64,000 nt of DNA. Origin: Melolontha melolontha (Eukaryota > Arthropoda > Insecta > Coleoptera > Scarabaeidae). Below the pieces are notes generated by a model. That model did not search any database. It was not told the origin of the DNA and worked only from the letters and a program-made list of their open reading frames with translations. Positions within the stretch are counted from its first letter, which is position 1. The number at the start of each line of letters is the position of its first letter. This document shows, piece by piece, positions 54,965-64,000 of this stretch. The stretch is taken from positions 18,843,729-18,907,728 of the forward strand of contig OW285237.1 in the NCBI GenBank assembly GCA_935421215.2, in the 5' to 3' direction. Made by a program: the position numbers and the translations under genes.

Positions 54965-56175
54965 TTCTATAAGTCAGTTAGAAGTTTCAGTATACCCTGG
55001 ATTTTAGTGCCAGCGGATCTAGTTCTACAAATTAGATTGAATTTTCAATATAACTTAGGTTTTGGTACCAGCGGAAGTAATTCTACAAGTTAATTGGTAT
55101 ATTCATTATCCCTAAGGTTTTGGTGTTAGCGGAACTAGGTCTATAAGTTAGTTGGAATTTTCAATATACCCTAGGTTTTAATGCTACCAGAGCTACTTCT
55201 TCAAGTTAGTCGGAATTTTCTGTATACCTTAGATTTTGGTGCTAGCGGAGCTAATTCTACTAGTTAATTTGAACTTTGAATATTGCTAAGGTTTTAGTGC
55301 TAGCGAAACTCGGTCTACAAGTTAGTTGTAATTTTCAGTATACCTAAGGTTTTGGTACTAGCGAAGCTAATTAACAAGTCACTTGGAATTTTCAGTATAC
55401 CTTAGGTTTTAGTCCTAAGAGAACTAGTTATACAAGTTACCTGGAATTTTCAGTATACCCTAGGTTTTAGTGCTACCAAAGCTACTTCTACAAGTTAGTT
55501 GGAATTTTCAGTATACCTTAGGTCTTGGTGCTGTTCAAATTAACTAGTAGAATTAGCTCCGGCTAATTCTACTAGTTAATTTGAACTTTCAATATTGCTA
55601 AGGTTTTAATGCTAGCGGAACTAGGTCTACAAGTTAGTTGGAAATTTCAGTGTACCTTAGGTTTTAGTGCTAACGGAGCTAGTTCTATAATTTACTTGGA
55701 ATTTTCAGTATACCTTAGGTTTTAGTCCTAAGAGAACTAGTTCTACAAGTCAGCTGGAATTTTCAGTATACCCTAGATTTTGGTGCTACCAGAGCTACTT
55801 CTACAAGTTAGTAGGAATTTTCAGTATACCTTAGGTCTTGGTGCTAGCGGAGCTAATTCTACTAGTTAATTTGAATTTTCGATATTGCTAAGGTTTTAGC
55901 GCTATCGGAGCTAGTTCTACAAATTAGTTCGAGTTTTCAGTATACCTAGGCTTTTGGTGCTACTAATTCGACAAGTTACTTGAAATTTTCAGTACACATA
56001 AGGTTTTAGTGCTAGCGGAACTAGAACTATAAGTTAATTAAGATTTTCAATATACCTTGGGTTTTAGTGCTAATGGAGCTAATTCCACAAGTTAGTTGGA
56101 ATTTTCACCATACATTAGGTTTTAGCGCTAGCGAAGCTAGTTCTACTTCTTAAATTAGAGGTATTTTCAGAACAT
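54965..56175. repeat. Minisatellite, 58-59-bp unit, about 20 copies
   Basis: The unit runs ggttttagtgctagcgga, then ctagttctacaagttagttg, then gaattttcagtatacctta. Copies vary by about 10-25 percent. One variant (ctactagttaatttgaa) recurs near 55,258, 55,569 and 55,859, about 295-310 bp apart, which suggests a five-unit higher-order repeat. An inverted segment sits inside (55,533-55,586). No coding function is implied. Confidence 0.9.
55533..55586. repeat. Perfect 25-bp hairpin inside the minisatellite
   Basis: Arms 55,533-55,557 and 55,562-55,586 are exact complements with a 4-nt loop (tccg). One arm is a normal-orientation piece of a repeat unit; the other is the same piece inverted, replacing part of a unit. 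Confidence 0.85.
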
Positions 56176-56369
56176 CGGAGTTTGATAAAGATCGTATTAA
56201 CGTTTTAATTCATGATGAGTCATACCAATTAGTTCGGGAATTATCTATTACTGATTGTAACCAATCGATCATAATGCCAGAATTGCATTACATAGACAAA
56301 GTTTACAAAAAAATAAGATATTTGTATATAAATTGCTTAAGACAAAAAGAAGGTCACATCACTAATTTA

Positions 56370-57350
56370 TACGGAAATATCTAAATTTTTTAACAAGTCC
56401 AGTGCTACAGGAGTTGCTTAGCTCCTGAATGCCAAGAGGGAAACTTCTTCTTGGGCAGTCGATTACTTTATGGGCCATAGTTTGTTCCACCTTTATGCAG
56501 CATTGAGTTGCACCTTCCGTGGCCTGTGCAGAACCTATTTAATTGAGATCATTGCGTGCGTGGGAGGGTTATGCCTGATAGAGTTTCCGAAGGTTTCCGA
56601 AGTTTCCTCAATTCAGGGTGCTGTTCAAGGAAGACTATTCAGTAAACACTCACCTTGATGGAGTCCTGAACTTCGACATCCAGCCAAATCGGTATACTAG
56701 ATTTCAGTTAGCGTCTAAGACACGCTGCCCAAATCATCGTGTATAAGAAGATCAATGGTGTTGGTAATCTTAGCCCATTCATTCTGTACATCTGATATAC
56801 GTCGAGGCAATGTTAGAGAGAATCGGTGACCAGAGACTAGGTGTACCAGTGAGGATCGTCATTGTATAGTCAAGTTGTATATCTATTAGCTTGGCGTGAG
56901 AGATTCGATATCAAACAGCAGCACAGCATTCAGCAGAAGAGTATGCCAATGCAATGGCTGCCATTTGCAAAGTCTCCCAATTCGCTGCCCGTGAATTCTG
57001 GGCAAGTTTATATAATATATTATTGCGGGTTTTCATCTTTGGACGAGTTCTATAGGTATTGCCTGAATGTCAGAGACTAGTCTAACGTTACGCTCAGATA
57101 TTAAGAGTCGGTGTTATGGTTGATCCGATCACCACCAAAATCAACATTCAGTTGTCTGTTGGCTTCCTTGTTGCACAAATGAAGGGCACATAATTCGAAT
57201 TTTGGAGGATTTGGTTCCAAGTGGCATTTCTTATAATATTCGTCTAAAGGTCGTAATTATCCAACCTCGAAATCCTTAGTTTGGGTACATTTGGGTCATA
57301 TGCATATAGAAATTATTGTGTGGGTGGAAGATCATTGGTGTAAATGTTAG
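56370..57350 (-). pseudogene. jockey-type LINE, RT C-terminal region
   Basis: Minus strand from about 57,270: LDEYYKKCHLEPNPPKFELC then ALHLCNKEANRQLNVDFGG (RT thumb region of the jockey-like annotation group), YLSVTLD and SLTFRQYL. Then shifted-frame pieces of the C-terminal domain. Near 56,520-56,400 comes a CCHC-like end: CCIKVEQTMAHKVIDCPRRS followed by FPLGIQEL. Many stops and frameshifts. No RT catalytic box is present in the window, so it is truncated at its 5' side near 57,350. Confidence 0.7.
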
Positions 57351-57443
57351 TATTAAAGGAACCAGAACCGAGCCCTAAGGAAGGTAATTTTTCATGGTTT
57401 CGCTATTGCTTGTTCGATTATATGGTTCGATTAATATGTAGAA

Positions 57444-60361
57444 TAGGGTGGAGTGAAAATGAACAAAATTTTTTTTTTTAATTTTGAAAACTCCTGTATT
57501 GTTAATTGATGACCCTATTAAAAAAGCACTATTTATGCAAAATAACAAGGCTCTGCGACTTTATTTCGAGGTGGCGCATGATGGATGAAGTTTTAAAAAT
57601 AACCTAATTTACATAAAGGAAGAAAAGTACAATTTAAAAATCTTTTTTATCTACCATTAAAAAAACTGTTGGCAACACTTAAGTTTATTGCTCAAAAACA
57701 AAGTTAGGGGATTCACATGCATAAAATAAAGTATCATTTTAAACAGTTTCTTTCAGTTTCTTCATAGTATTTAGAAGTGCAACGTGTTAAAATAGTTTAT
57801 AAAACTTAATCAAACGTAAAATTTTCGTTACCAAAAGTTAAAACGTGATTGCTGAGGAAAGATATAAAATGCCTAAAACTAGGAAAGATTTGTGTTGCTC
57901 TGTATTTGGAAAACCAATTACATTAAGTCCTAATGTGTTGCCTACGCATTGTGATATTATTAAATATTACCTGTGGCTAAAAAATGATATGCTTGAATTG
58001 AACAACCGAAAAGATCCTTCAATTAAGTGCATATGTGAAATAATTGGTACTGATATTGAACAAATATGGAAAAAGGCATCGATTCCTATAATAAGTCATC
58101 AACAAATCTTAGCAAGATTGATTTCCTATTACAACAAATACAAAAATATGAAGAAACTGCGCAGTGAAGTAAAAAAACAAAATTTCTTAAAGGAATCTCA
58201 AAAACAATTATTTGACATCGCAACCTGTAAGTGCGCGTCCAGAAACATATGTAAATGTGTGACAAAAATACCTCCAGTAGAGGAAAAGTTTTTAAAGGAC
58301 CAACGAAATGAGCGTAGAATGTATATTGGCTGTGTGGATAGGTTGACAACAAAATCTATACGACGCAATGAAGTTCGAAAGAGAAAATATGATCAATTCG
58401 TTCAAAAAAACATGACTTCAAGTACTTCTTCGTCTATGTCAGAATTACATCGGTCATGCAGTAGCACTTCAAGTGAAACAGAGCAAGATGATTTTTGCTT
58501 TAATGAAGGAAAAAGTAAAGTTCACAAAAGAGAAAATCAAAAGGGAAATAAGCAGATGAGACAAAAGTTGCAAACCCTTGATACAGCTTGTGACAGGACT
58601 GGAGCTTCAGATCGATCTGCAGCATTTGTTGTAAACGAAGTAATGGTTGATTTAAACATTATAGATGCGGAAAACTCATCAAGCGTAATAGATCGTAGTA
58701 AAATACGTCGAGAAAGGAAAAAAGTTCGAAAGCAGTTGAGCTCTATTAGCAATGAAAAACCCTCTGACTTCTATTTATTTTGATGGTCGTAAAGACAAAA
58801 CTTTAATTATAACTTCAAAAGAAAATAAGTCACAGCGTAAGACTATTACCGAAGAACATATTTCAATCGTATCTGAGCCAAATTCTGAATATATTACACA
58901 TTTCACAATAGATTCAGGAAAAGCAGCTAATATTATGAGGAATATTGTCGCCTTATTAGATAAAAAGTATATGTGTAATTCATCTTTCGTGGCGATCGGA
59001 TGTGATGGAACGGCTGTCAACACATGGTATAAAAATGGAGTCATTGCCTTATTGGAAACACATTTAAAAAGACCATTGCAATGATTTGTGTGCTTATTAC
59101 ACGCAAATGAATTGCCACTACGCCATTTGTTTTTAAGTCTTGATGGAAACACAGCAGGTCCTAATAGCTTTTCTGGAGCTATATGTAAAAACCTTCTCAA
59201 GTGCCTTGATTTTAAGTTACAAGCTTTTGAAGCGATTCCTGCAGAATTGCCGGATATTAATATAAAGTTGCTAAGCACTGATCAAAAAAACCTTAACGAG
59301 AGTTGTTCTTCCATTTCGTCTGGTTTAGTTTCACCAAGTTTAACTGAAAGAGACACTGGGAAATTAGCACACTCTCGCTTGCTAACTTGCGCCAATAGGA
59401 TTCTTCGCTTATACATTGGAATGGCTACACCACCAGAAAACCTTAAGCAACTAGCACTTTTCATTATGAAAGTATACGCGCCAAAATGGTTTGACATAAA
59501 GTCGTCAAAGCCATCTTGTAACCATGGTCCAGTTCATGTTTTCAACATGGTTAAGAGAAGTTTATATTTAAGAGATGACCTTAAGAGTATTGTTTTAAAA
59601 ACTATAAACAGAAATTCATTCTTCGCACACCCAGAAAATATGCTGTTGGCAATGCTTCAAGATGATACTTCAAAAATTAGAGAATTGGCCCTCCGAAGAG
59701 TATTAGAAGCAAGAAAAGAAAATGTGTGTATTAAAAGCAAGAAAGTTCGCGAGTTCCGCCTTCCACAACTTCAAGTAAATGCGACGAATTACTATCAGTT
59801 AATAAATTAGTCGAATGTGAGAATAACTGAACCACCAATGACTATGAAATATTCTAATACAGAAATTTCAAACCTGATTCGTTCGGGAAATAATTTCAGT
59901 CAATTTGGGATGTTTCCTTGTCATACCCAAGCAGTAGAGAGGTGTGTCAAGCTCGTCACTGAAGCTTCAAAATCTGTTTGTGGATTAGAAGCAAGAGACG
60001 GTTTCATTCGCTCTATAATTAAAGCAAGGCAAGACATACCACTGTTTGAGTCGAAATCTCAATTTTTTTCAACAACGAGATCCTTTACAATTTGCTAACG
60101 AATGATTTTTGTTTTTGTATTAAATATGCTTTATGTGAGTAAATAAAAGACTGTAACTGTTTGAATTTATTGAATAAAAACAAATTTAAACCACACTGTT
60201 TACTTTTTTATAAATGATAAAGTTCCACAAATTAAAGTCTTGTGCGCCACCTCAAGACGTTGACCTAGGAAGATAAGATTTTTTCTCTGCACTTTTAAGT
60301 ACTTAGAGCATCGATGTTTAATACAGGAAAAACTAAAAAAAAAAATTTTCGCTCCACCCTA
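57444..60361 (+). mobile_element. DNA transposon of unplaced superfamily, TIRs and 9-bp TSD
   Basis: Left end tagggtggagtgaaaat and right end read inward tagggtggagcgaaaat, followed on both sides by long T/A runs and tcctgtatt. Subterminal inverted words gaggtggcgca also occur at both ends (near 57,572 and 60,244). Flanks are tatgtagaa (57,435-57,443) and aatgtagaa (60,362-60,370), eight of nine identical. Length 2.92 kb. It encodes a transposase-like protein of a widespread but, to me, unnamed family. Confidence 0.85.
57845..60098 (+). pseudogene. Unclassified transposase-like protein (~750 aa), lightly damaged
   Basis: N-terminal region from MPKTRKDLCCSVFGKPIT with LPTHCDIIKYYLWLKNDM and a Cys cluster CKCASRNICKC, then PPVEEKFLKDQRNERRMYIG and a Ser-rich linker. 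One-base shift near 58,755. Core: SFVAIGCDGTAVNTWYKNGV (candidate first Asp), FVCLLHANELPLRHLFLSLD, IKLLSTDQKNL (candidate second Asp), LTCANRILRLYIGMATPPEN and LKQLALFIMKVYAPKWFDIK. The end has FPCHTQAVERCVKLVTEASK and SVCGLEARDGFIRS. Stops at 59,082 (TGA for an expected Trp) and 59,808. I recall similar proteins in insects and other animals as uncharacterised. The catalytic roles are inferred. Confidence 0.75.
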
Positions 60362-60371
60362 AATGTAGAAT

Positions 60372-61740
60372 AAATTTTATTCATATACCTGAGTTATTTC
60401 TTAATTATAATTAAAGCTTTACGATACTCACTCATAATTACATTGAGTTGCTAATTTGTTTAAAAATTTATAACGCATCGATAATTTATGGAAAATTTTA
60501 CATTATACGAGTATACGCTCATATTTTATTAAATCTAAAGTTAGTTTTCATTTTTAGTGCTTTCCTAGTACGTACGGCATTAACATAGTAATGAATCATT
60601 GTATATTCTACTGTTGCAAATATAATACATTAATTCAACAAAAGTCAATCTTGTTTAAATAAACCAGGTCTCATCATCAAGTACCTAGTTCCTTTTGTAA
60701 CTTCGTCTCCTTTTATGCAAATTATTTCAAATTTACGCCGCTTTTCGCGTTCCATCCTACGTTCACTCTCATCTCCGCCTCCTCCGATGGCCTAGTAATA
60801 AAGCAATCGCATGGGTACGAAGTTTAAAGGCAGATGTCTTAATCAATATTCATCGCGAGTTTATGCGATAAATGAATGGAACTTCATTTGTTATGCTCTA
60901 GAACATGATATATATTTTTAGGGGAACATGTGATCCATATTAATTATTACGTAGAGGTTTCGACCCACCACTCAAAGTAATAACTCTACACATTGAGTTA
61001 TAAATTATAATTGATAGAATCGTGTATCATTTAAAGTACGTGGGAGTATATAGAGGATAATGTATCTTAGAGCAAGTATCTGCTGTTAAAACGTTTCGAG
61101 TTGTTTTTACTTTAAAACGCCAGTTATTTTACTGATATTTGTAGACGTAATATACCGCATATCCCTGATTTTAGTTTACAGATTGCAACTCCTCACCCGG
61201 TATATTTACGAATAAATGTTGGAAATGAAAGTTTGTTTACCTCGTAAAGTCTATAAAATAACGTTAGTTTTGCATTTAGTTATCGCCTTGCAGGTCATTT
61301 GAACGTTAACTTTTTTCTTTAAAGGAAGCCTATATTTAATGTAGCATAATATTAATCAAGAAGATGGAAATAACTTTCGCCTGAATAATTTTTTCATTAC
61401 ATTTACATTTTTTTAAATAATTATTAAGAAAGACCACTTACCAAGTAGTAGAAGGCTTTGAAAAATTAATAACTTTTTTTCAATTAGCGCTGCTAAGAGA
61501 CCTATTAAGGTACCCAAAGTGAGTGCTACTCAGTGCAGTATTAATTATTACGTTACCTAGCAATAGTATCTACCAAAAGCATTTATCAAAATGCCGTGAA
61601 ATTAAATACTATTATATTTTTGCAATTTAGTGATTTAATAGTTTATATAAGAATTAATTACTAATCGATCGTGAGTAAAATAGTATACAAACCTTGTCGG
61701 AAGAATTAATTCCCGCTTCGAGATTAAGTTCACCTTGATG
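60372..61740. other. AT-rich intergenic sequence
   Basis: No gene or repeat supported. Confidence 0.3.
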
Positions 61741-61744
61741 CTGC

Positions 61745-61860
61745 GCGTCTAGAGAATACAATCTCGGGATCCCGGCCAGGTTTTGATCCCGTAAATCCCG
61801 GGACTGTACTTGGTTAATCTCGGGATTTTCGGGATTTCCAGGTTTTATTCCGTAATCCGT
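61745..61860. repeat. CCCGGGATT-type subterminal repeats of a hAT
   Basis: tctcgggatcccgg, gatcccgtaaatcccggga, tctcgggattttcgggatt and related words in both orientations, about 400 bp upstream of the hAT coding region. Such short inverted motifs are transposase-binding sites at hAT ends. A precise TIR tip was not identified. Confidence 0.6.
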
Positions 61861-62253
61861 TGCGCCTTAACAATGACCTTACCTAGATTATATTAAGGGC
61901 ACTTATTACATAAAGACAAAAAATCAACCTTAGGTACACCGTACGATAAAAAAACTACACAGGTACAGCCCAAATAATATGTAACTTAAAAGGAACTTCC
62001 CCGCCCGGCATACTTCAATACAAAACTTTTAAAGTAATTCCCCAACGGGCCAACAGAGGAATCATCCGATCACCTCATATGATATATCATAAAATTGTTG
62101 CGAAGGATTCCCCGTCGGAGATACCCTGTACGAAAGTATAAATACGCTTATTAGGATTTACTTTTTTTCATTTACTATTCTACCAGCGACAAGGTTACGC
62201 AGGTTACGTCATTTAAATTTAAAAGTCAATTATCTGAAAAAGTTATTTTAAAT

Positions 62254-64000
62254 GGCGGGAGACTTTGTTCAACATAAAAAAACAGTGATACGTCGTCAGG
62301 GTCGAGTTATTTTTTAGATGCGAAAGACGGGAATAATGCTTAATGTAAGCGATGCTCTGCCATTCTCAAGACTTTGGGTGGATCGACTAAGGGATTGCAT
62401 ACACATTTGTCATCAAAACATAACATTAAGATTTTAGCTGGCGTTAATCGTTTAACGTTTAACAGCTTCAACAAGTCAAGATTCGAAAAATCTGAACACA
62501 GAACCGCCGCCAGCTAAACGAAAGTTAGAATATTATTTTACTAAAAGTGCCGACGATAGCCTGGATGATGTTTTGGCAATAATGATTGCATTAGATGGAT
62601 TTCCATTCAGTGTATTCAAAACTTCAGACGATTTCAGAAAATTGCTCTTAGCGAAATGCACGGATTTACCAAAATCAGCCGTCACAATTCGAACGCGTGT
62701 TATGAATTACAGTGAAGAAATCAGAAAGCAAGTAACTGCAGGATTAAAACATTTGAAAAGTGCTGATGAAAGATTCAGTCTATCTTTCACCTGCACTACT
62801 GAACATTAACGTCCAATAAATGATACATGGCTGTCAACGTTCATTCATATAAAAAAATTTGGAGCTTAGGACTCGTTCCTATTCATGGAAGTCTGACGGT
62901 TGAAAATTGTCTTCGTATATTGAAAGAGCGTCTAAGTAAATCTGATATTTTCCTGGAAACTGATATCGCGGCTACTGTAACCGATGAACCGAACGTAAAT
63001 AAAGGTGGGACAGCTTGTTTGCACTGAACACGCACATGGTATCAATTTTGACGTCCGTAATGTGCTTTACAAAATAAAGAATTATTTTCAAGACAGGCAA
63101 GACAGCCCTACCTCAGACTCAGATGATACTATAAATGAACCAGCTGTGACTGCTGATTATATGAACAATAGCGATGATGATGACAATTTAGAGGAATTAG
63201 ACTGTCCATAATCAAGTTTAATCTTAATGTTACAAAATGAACTTGCGCGAGAACACATACCAGAGTTAACATTAACGAGCTGATAAAGAAAATCCGCAAA
63301 GTTGTAGTGTATTTCAAAAGATCATCATTGAAAAATGAAACAGTACTTCAAAAATATGTGAAGATTGAATATGGAAAAGCGCTGTCACTTCATTTGGACT
63401 GCAAGATCAGGTCGAATAGTGTTTTAACCATGCTGGAGCGATTTTCTCTTTTAAAAACATGCAGAAGCAATCTGTCGACGAGATGCTAGTTTGTGCACAG
63501 TTGATGCCGCTTAGAAATTTCTTATAAAACAATTGTCTAGCAAAAACTCAACACTCGCCAATAAAATGAAAACATCCTTAGTGAAACGTATAAAGCAACG
63601 ATGAAATGATTATTTAACTGGTGTGTTGAATTATTTACAAAATTCACAAAAAGGTGATGAATATCAGTTATTTTCGAAATTTGGAATGACTTGACTTATT
63701 TCCAATTCCTACAAAGGCTTTAGTGAAGGCGCAAATAAAGAGTATTGTTAACAGACTAAATAGTCGAGATGACAAAGAAGAGGAAGATAGGTCAGGATCA
63801 CAAGCAGATGATGAGCCGAGGCAACAAACCTCCCAACCCCAATTGACACTAAAGGAAAAGTTACAGCTGGAAATTAATAAGAGCATGGAATCCCCAGATC
63901 CTGAAGTACAAAATGAATCGGTGTTTGTAAATAGTATTAGACGCGAAACGAGCCTCTTCGAAAATGGAGGAGTTGGTGAATATCACTTAGTATTAGCATA
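62254..64000 (+). pseudogene. hAT transposase (BED/Hermes-like), runs off window
   Basis: ATG at 62,254. In shifting frames a BED finger reads YFLDAKDGNNA*CKRCSAILK with HTHLSSKHN. Then ILFY-type linker and DVLAIMIALDGFPFSVFKTS with VTIRTRVMNYSEEIRKQV (the hAT N-domain). ERFSLSFT leads to the damaged first catalytic block. NVHSYKKIWSLGLVPIHGSL, VENCLRILKERLSKSDIFLE and TDIAATVTDEPNV follow (second block). An acidic stretch DSDDTINEPA comes next. Near the end LVKAQIKSIVNRLNSR, NESVFVNSIRRETSLFENGG and VGEYHLVLA are open at the window edge, before the dimerisation domain. At least six lesions. Confidence 0.8.

Overview
The window reads as AT-rich, non-coding-dominated eukaryotic chromosome, most likely from an insect. 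Four things point that way. The ORFs are short and broken. Long (TA)n tracts and a minisatellite are present. No operons, rRNA or tRNA genes were seen. Nearly every recognisable protein is a transposase or reverse transcriptase of families common in insects: mariner/Tc1, DUF4817-type Tc1-like, piggyBac, several hAT lineages, pogo/Tigger, non-LTR LINEs and Penelope-like elements. I found no convincing host protein-coding gene. The species cannot be fixed from what is here.

Layout. 0.6-1.8 kb: DUF4817/DDE Tc1-mariner-like transposase (-). 6.0-6.7 kb: Tc1-like relic and a TA-flanked MITE. 7.5-8.6 kb: hAT (ZBED5-like, -) split by a Penelope terminus with a 12-bp target duplication. 8.7-10.0 kb: LINE fragment and a second BED-type hAT. 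11.2-12.8 kb: LINE RT with an (ATT)n tail. 13.4 kb: second TA-flanked MITE. 14.6-18.9 kb: old piggyBac (+) interrupted by a complete ZMYM1/DUF4371-type hAT with an 8-bp duplication. 19.1-20.5 kb: LINE fragments. 21.3-27.6 kb: tandem repeat and a split LINE (-), between whose halves lie an inverted Penelope pair, a hAT relic and a 709-bp hAT with perfect 8-bp duplication. 28.8-31.4 kb: nearly complete piggyBac with TTAA flanks. 33.7-34.1 kb: perfect 176-bp palindrome. 34.1-35.2 kb: mariner (-). 36.1-37.2 kb: third piggyBac (-). 37.6-39.4 kb: CGBP1-like hAT (+). 40.2-41.5 kb: Penelope tail and a second mariner (-). 42.9-52.5 kb: (TA)n-rich zone with fold-back elements, a Tc1-like gene and a pogo/Tigger element carrying two likely introns. 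53.5-54.7 kb: Tc3-like element. 55.0-56.2 kb: 58-59-bp minisatellite. 56.4-57.4 kb: jockey-type LINE (-). 57.4-60.4 kb: DNA transposon of a family I cannot place, with TIRs and a 9-bp duplication. 61.7 kb to the end: another BED-type hAT, running off the window.

Biology. This is a graveyard of class I and class II elements whose nesting gives relative ages. Each transposase carries in-frame stops or frameshifts, so none looks able to make protein as written, although several keep complete catalytic triads and both ends. The most interesting signals are: the unplaced transposon at 57,444-60,361; hammerhead-ribozyme-like folds at four Penelope termini, with compensatory change in helix I; the inverted Penelope pair that behaves as one insertion; the perfect palindrome at 33.7 kb; and the repeated association of fold-back elements with (TA)n arrays.
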